From NCBI RefSeq assembly GCF_041261445.1, contig NZ_JBGCCU010000016.1, positions 1 to 64,000 on the forward strand: DNA of 64,000 nt, read 5' to 3'. Below, piece after piece: positions 63,373-64,000 of this stretch (the first letter of the stretch is position 1; every line of letters starts with the position of its first letter). The DNA is from Catenulispora sp. EB89. Lineage in GTDB: Bacteria; Actinomycetota; Actinomycetes; Streptomycetales; Catenulisporaceae. The translations under genes and the position numbers were made by a program. The notes below the pieces were generated by a model, which made no database searches, was not told the DNA's origin, and saw nothing but the letters and a program-made list of their open reading frames with translations.

Positions 63373-64000
63373 CTACCCCCTGCGCAGGACCGGTGCGTCG
63401 ATGTCCGAGAAGGTCGCGGCCTCCGGCGCCGGGAAGGACGCGGAGACCTCCACCGTCCGCTCCAGGAACGCGTCGATGGCGTCAAGCGCGTAGCGCACGG
63501 CCCCCAGGCTCACCGACTGGTTGCCCAACGACGACACGTGGATCGTCGATATCCGCGTGTATGTATAGTCATTGACATAGCGGCGCAGCGGGGTCAGCAG
63601 CGTCTCGCCGGCGCGCACGATGCCGCCGCCGATCACGACCACCTCCGGATCCAGCGCCAGGGCCAGCGCCGCGATCCCGAAGGCGAGCCCCTGGCTGAAG
63701 GCGTCCACGGCGGCGACCGCCTTCGGATCGCCTTGCGCGGCAAGGGCGAAGACCTCCTCGCGGCGCGGCGTCTTGCCGTCGACCCGCAACGCTGCCAAGT
63801 GGCCCGGGGCCTCGTCCCAGCCGAGCCGGGACAGCGCTCCGATCTCGCCGGCGCCCCCGGAGTGGCCCCGGTAGAGCTTGCCGTCGAGCAGGAGTCCGGC
63901 GCTGGTGCGGTTGCCGGACAGCACGAACACCATGTTGTCCACGTCCCGCGCGACGCCCCGCCAGCGTTCGGCGACGGCGGCCAGGTTGCAGTCGTTCTCC
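63373..64000 (-). CDS. ROK-family protein (sugar kinase or repressor), 5' end beyond the window
   Basis: Visible part is 208 residues, entering from the right edge. ENDCNLAAVAE is the ROK block ENDANxAA, with Cys in place of the usual Ala, followed by NMVFVLSGNRTSAGLLLDGKLYRGHSGGAGEIG, whose GNRTSAG..L..GKLYRG..G.AGEIG matches ROK. The canonical zinc-binding motif after it (CxCGxxGCxE) is not present: the sequence reads GALSRLGWDEAPG instead. The closing ALDPEVVVIGGGIVRAGETLL is typical. Whether an N-terminal winged helix (repressor type) exists cannot be seen. Confidence 0.85.
   Translation of the reverse strand, partial: ENDCNLAAVAERWRGVARDVDNMVFVLSGNRTSAGLLLDGKLYRGHSGGAGEIGALSRLGWDEAPGHLAALRVDGKTPRREEVFALAAQGDPKAVAAVDAFSQGLAFGIAALALALDPEVVVIGGGIVRAGETLLTPLRRYVNDYTYTRISTIHVSSLGNQSVSLGAVRYALDAIDAFLERTVEVSASFPAPEAATFSDIDAPVLRRG

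Overview
The window is very GC-rich, uses GTG starts often, and is dense with regulators, secreted lipoproteins, c-di-GMP enzymes, MFS exporters and cofactor-F420-type proteins. It also carries a two-domain geosmin synthase. Together these point to a soil actinomycete of the Streptomyces/Catenulispora kind. This is inference from gene content; there is no rRNA or other phylogenetic marker in the window.

Layout. 1-93: right end of an IS5-like insertion sequence. 186-2164: a cytochrome P450 and a nucleotidyltransferase. 2185-7561 (minus): an AroE-like dehydrogenase coupled to a methyltransferase, then two coupled repeat proteins with leucine-rich-repeat-variant-like units. 7693-13514: acetate kinase and phosphate acetyltransferase (minus) divergent from phosphoketolase (plus); together they form a complete phosphoketolase/acetyl-phosphate shunt. 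13683-17054 (minus): a four-gene cassette with WXG100-like proteins, probably type VII secretion substrates, without secretion machinery. 17191-19395: geosmin synthase, convergent with an SGNH hydrolase.

20701-24801: a secreted protein, a GNAT, an F420-type nitroreductase coupled to an AlkZ-like protein, and a lipoprotein. 24924-29773: a membrane GGDEF-EAL protein translationally coupled to a membrane GGDEF protein. 29807-35999: VOC protein, penicillin-acylase-family hydrolase, DUF1059 and cupin proteins, a SAV2177-type methyltransferase and an XRE/DUF5753 regulator. 36127-39720: a CIRCE-like element before an MFS exporter, a second MFS exporter, a secreted cupin and an FMN/F420-binding protein. 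39778-40026 is a non-coding 17-bp tandem repeat array. 40227-48105 (minus): a hypothetical protein, a lipoprotein, two very large LuxR (LAL) regulators, and another lipoprotein.

48323-64000 is a run of small metabolic genes, most paired with their own regulator: FAD oxidoreductase, SDR, a beta-hydroxyacid-dehydrogenase/NTF2 fusion with LysR, Dabb protein with LysR, an F420-reductase-like gene with MarR, MFS with TetR, a membrane protein with TetR, a lipoprotein, a quinone oxidoreductase, a cupin-hydrolase fusion with TetR, and a ROK protein cut by the right edge. Many of the divergent gaps contain clean inverted repeats that look like the matching operators.

The observations I rate most worth a second look are the cupin/hydrolase in-frame fusion that keeps an internal Shine-Dalgarno, the CIRCE-like site before a transporter, a shared motif about 60-75 nt before lipoprotein/secreted genes, and the orphan WXG100 cassette.
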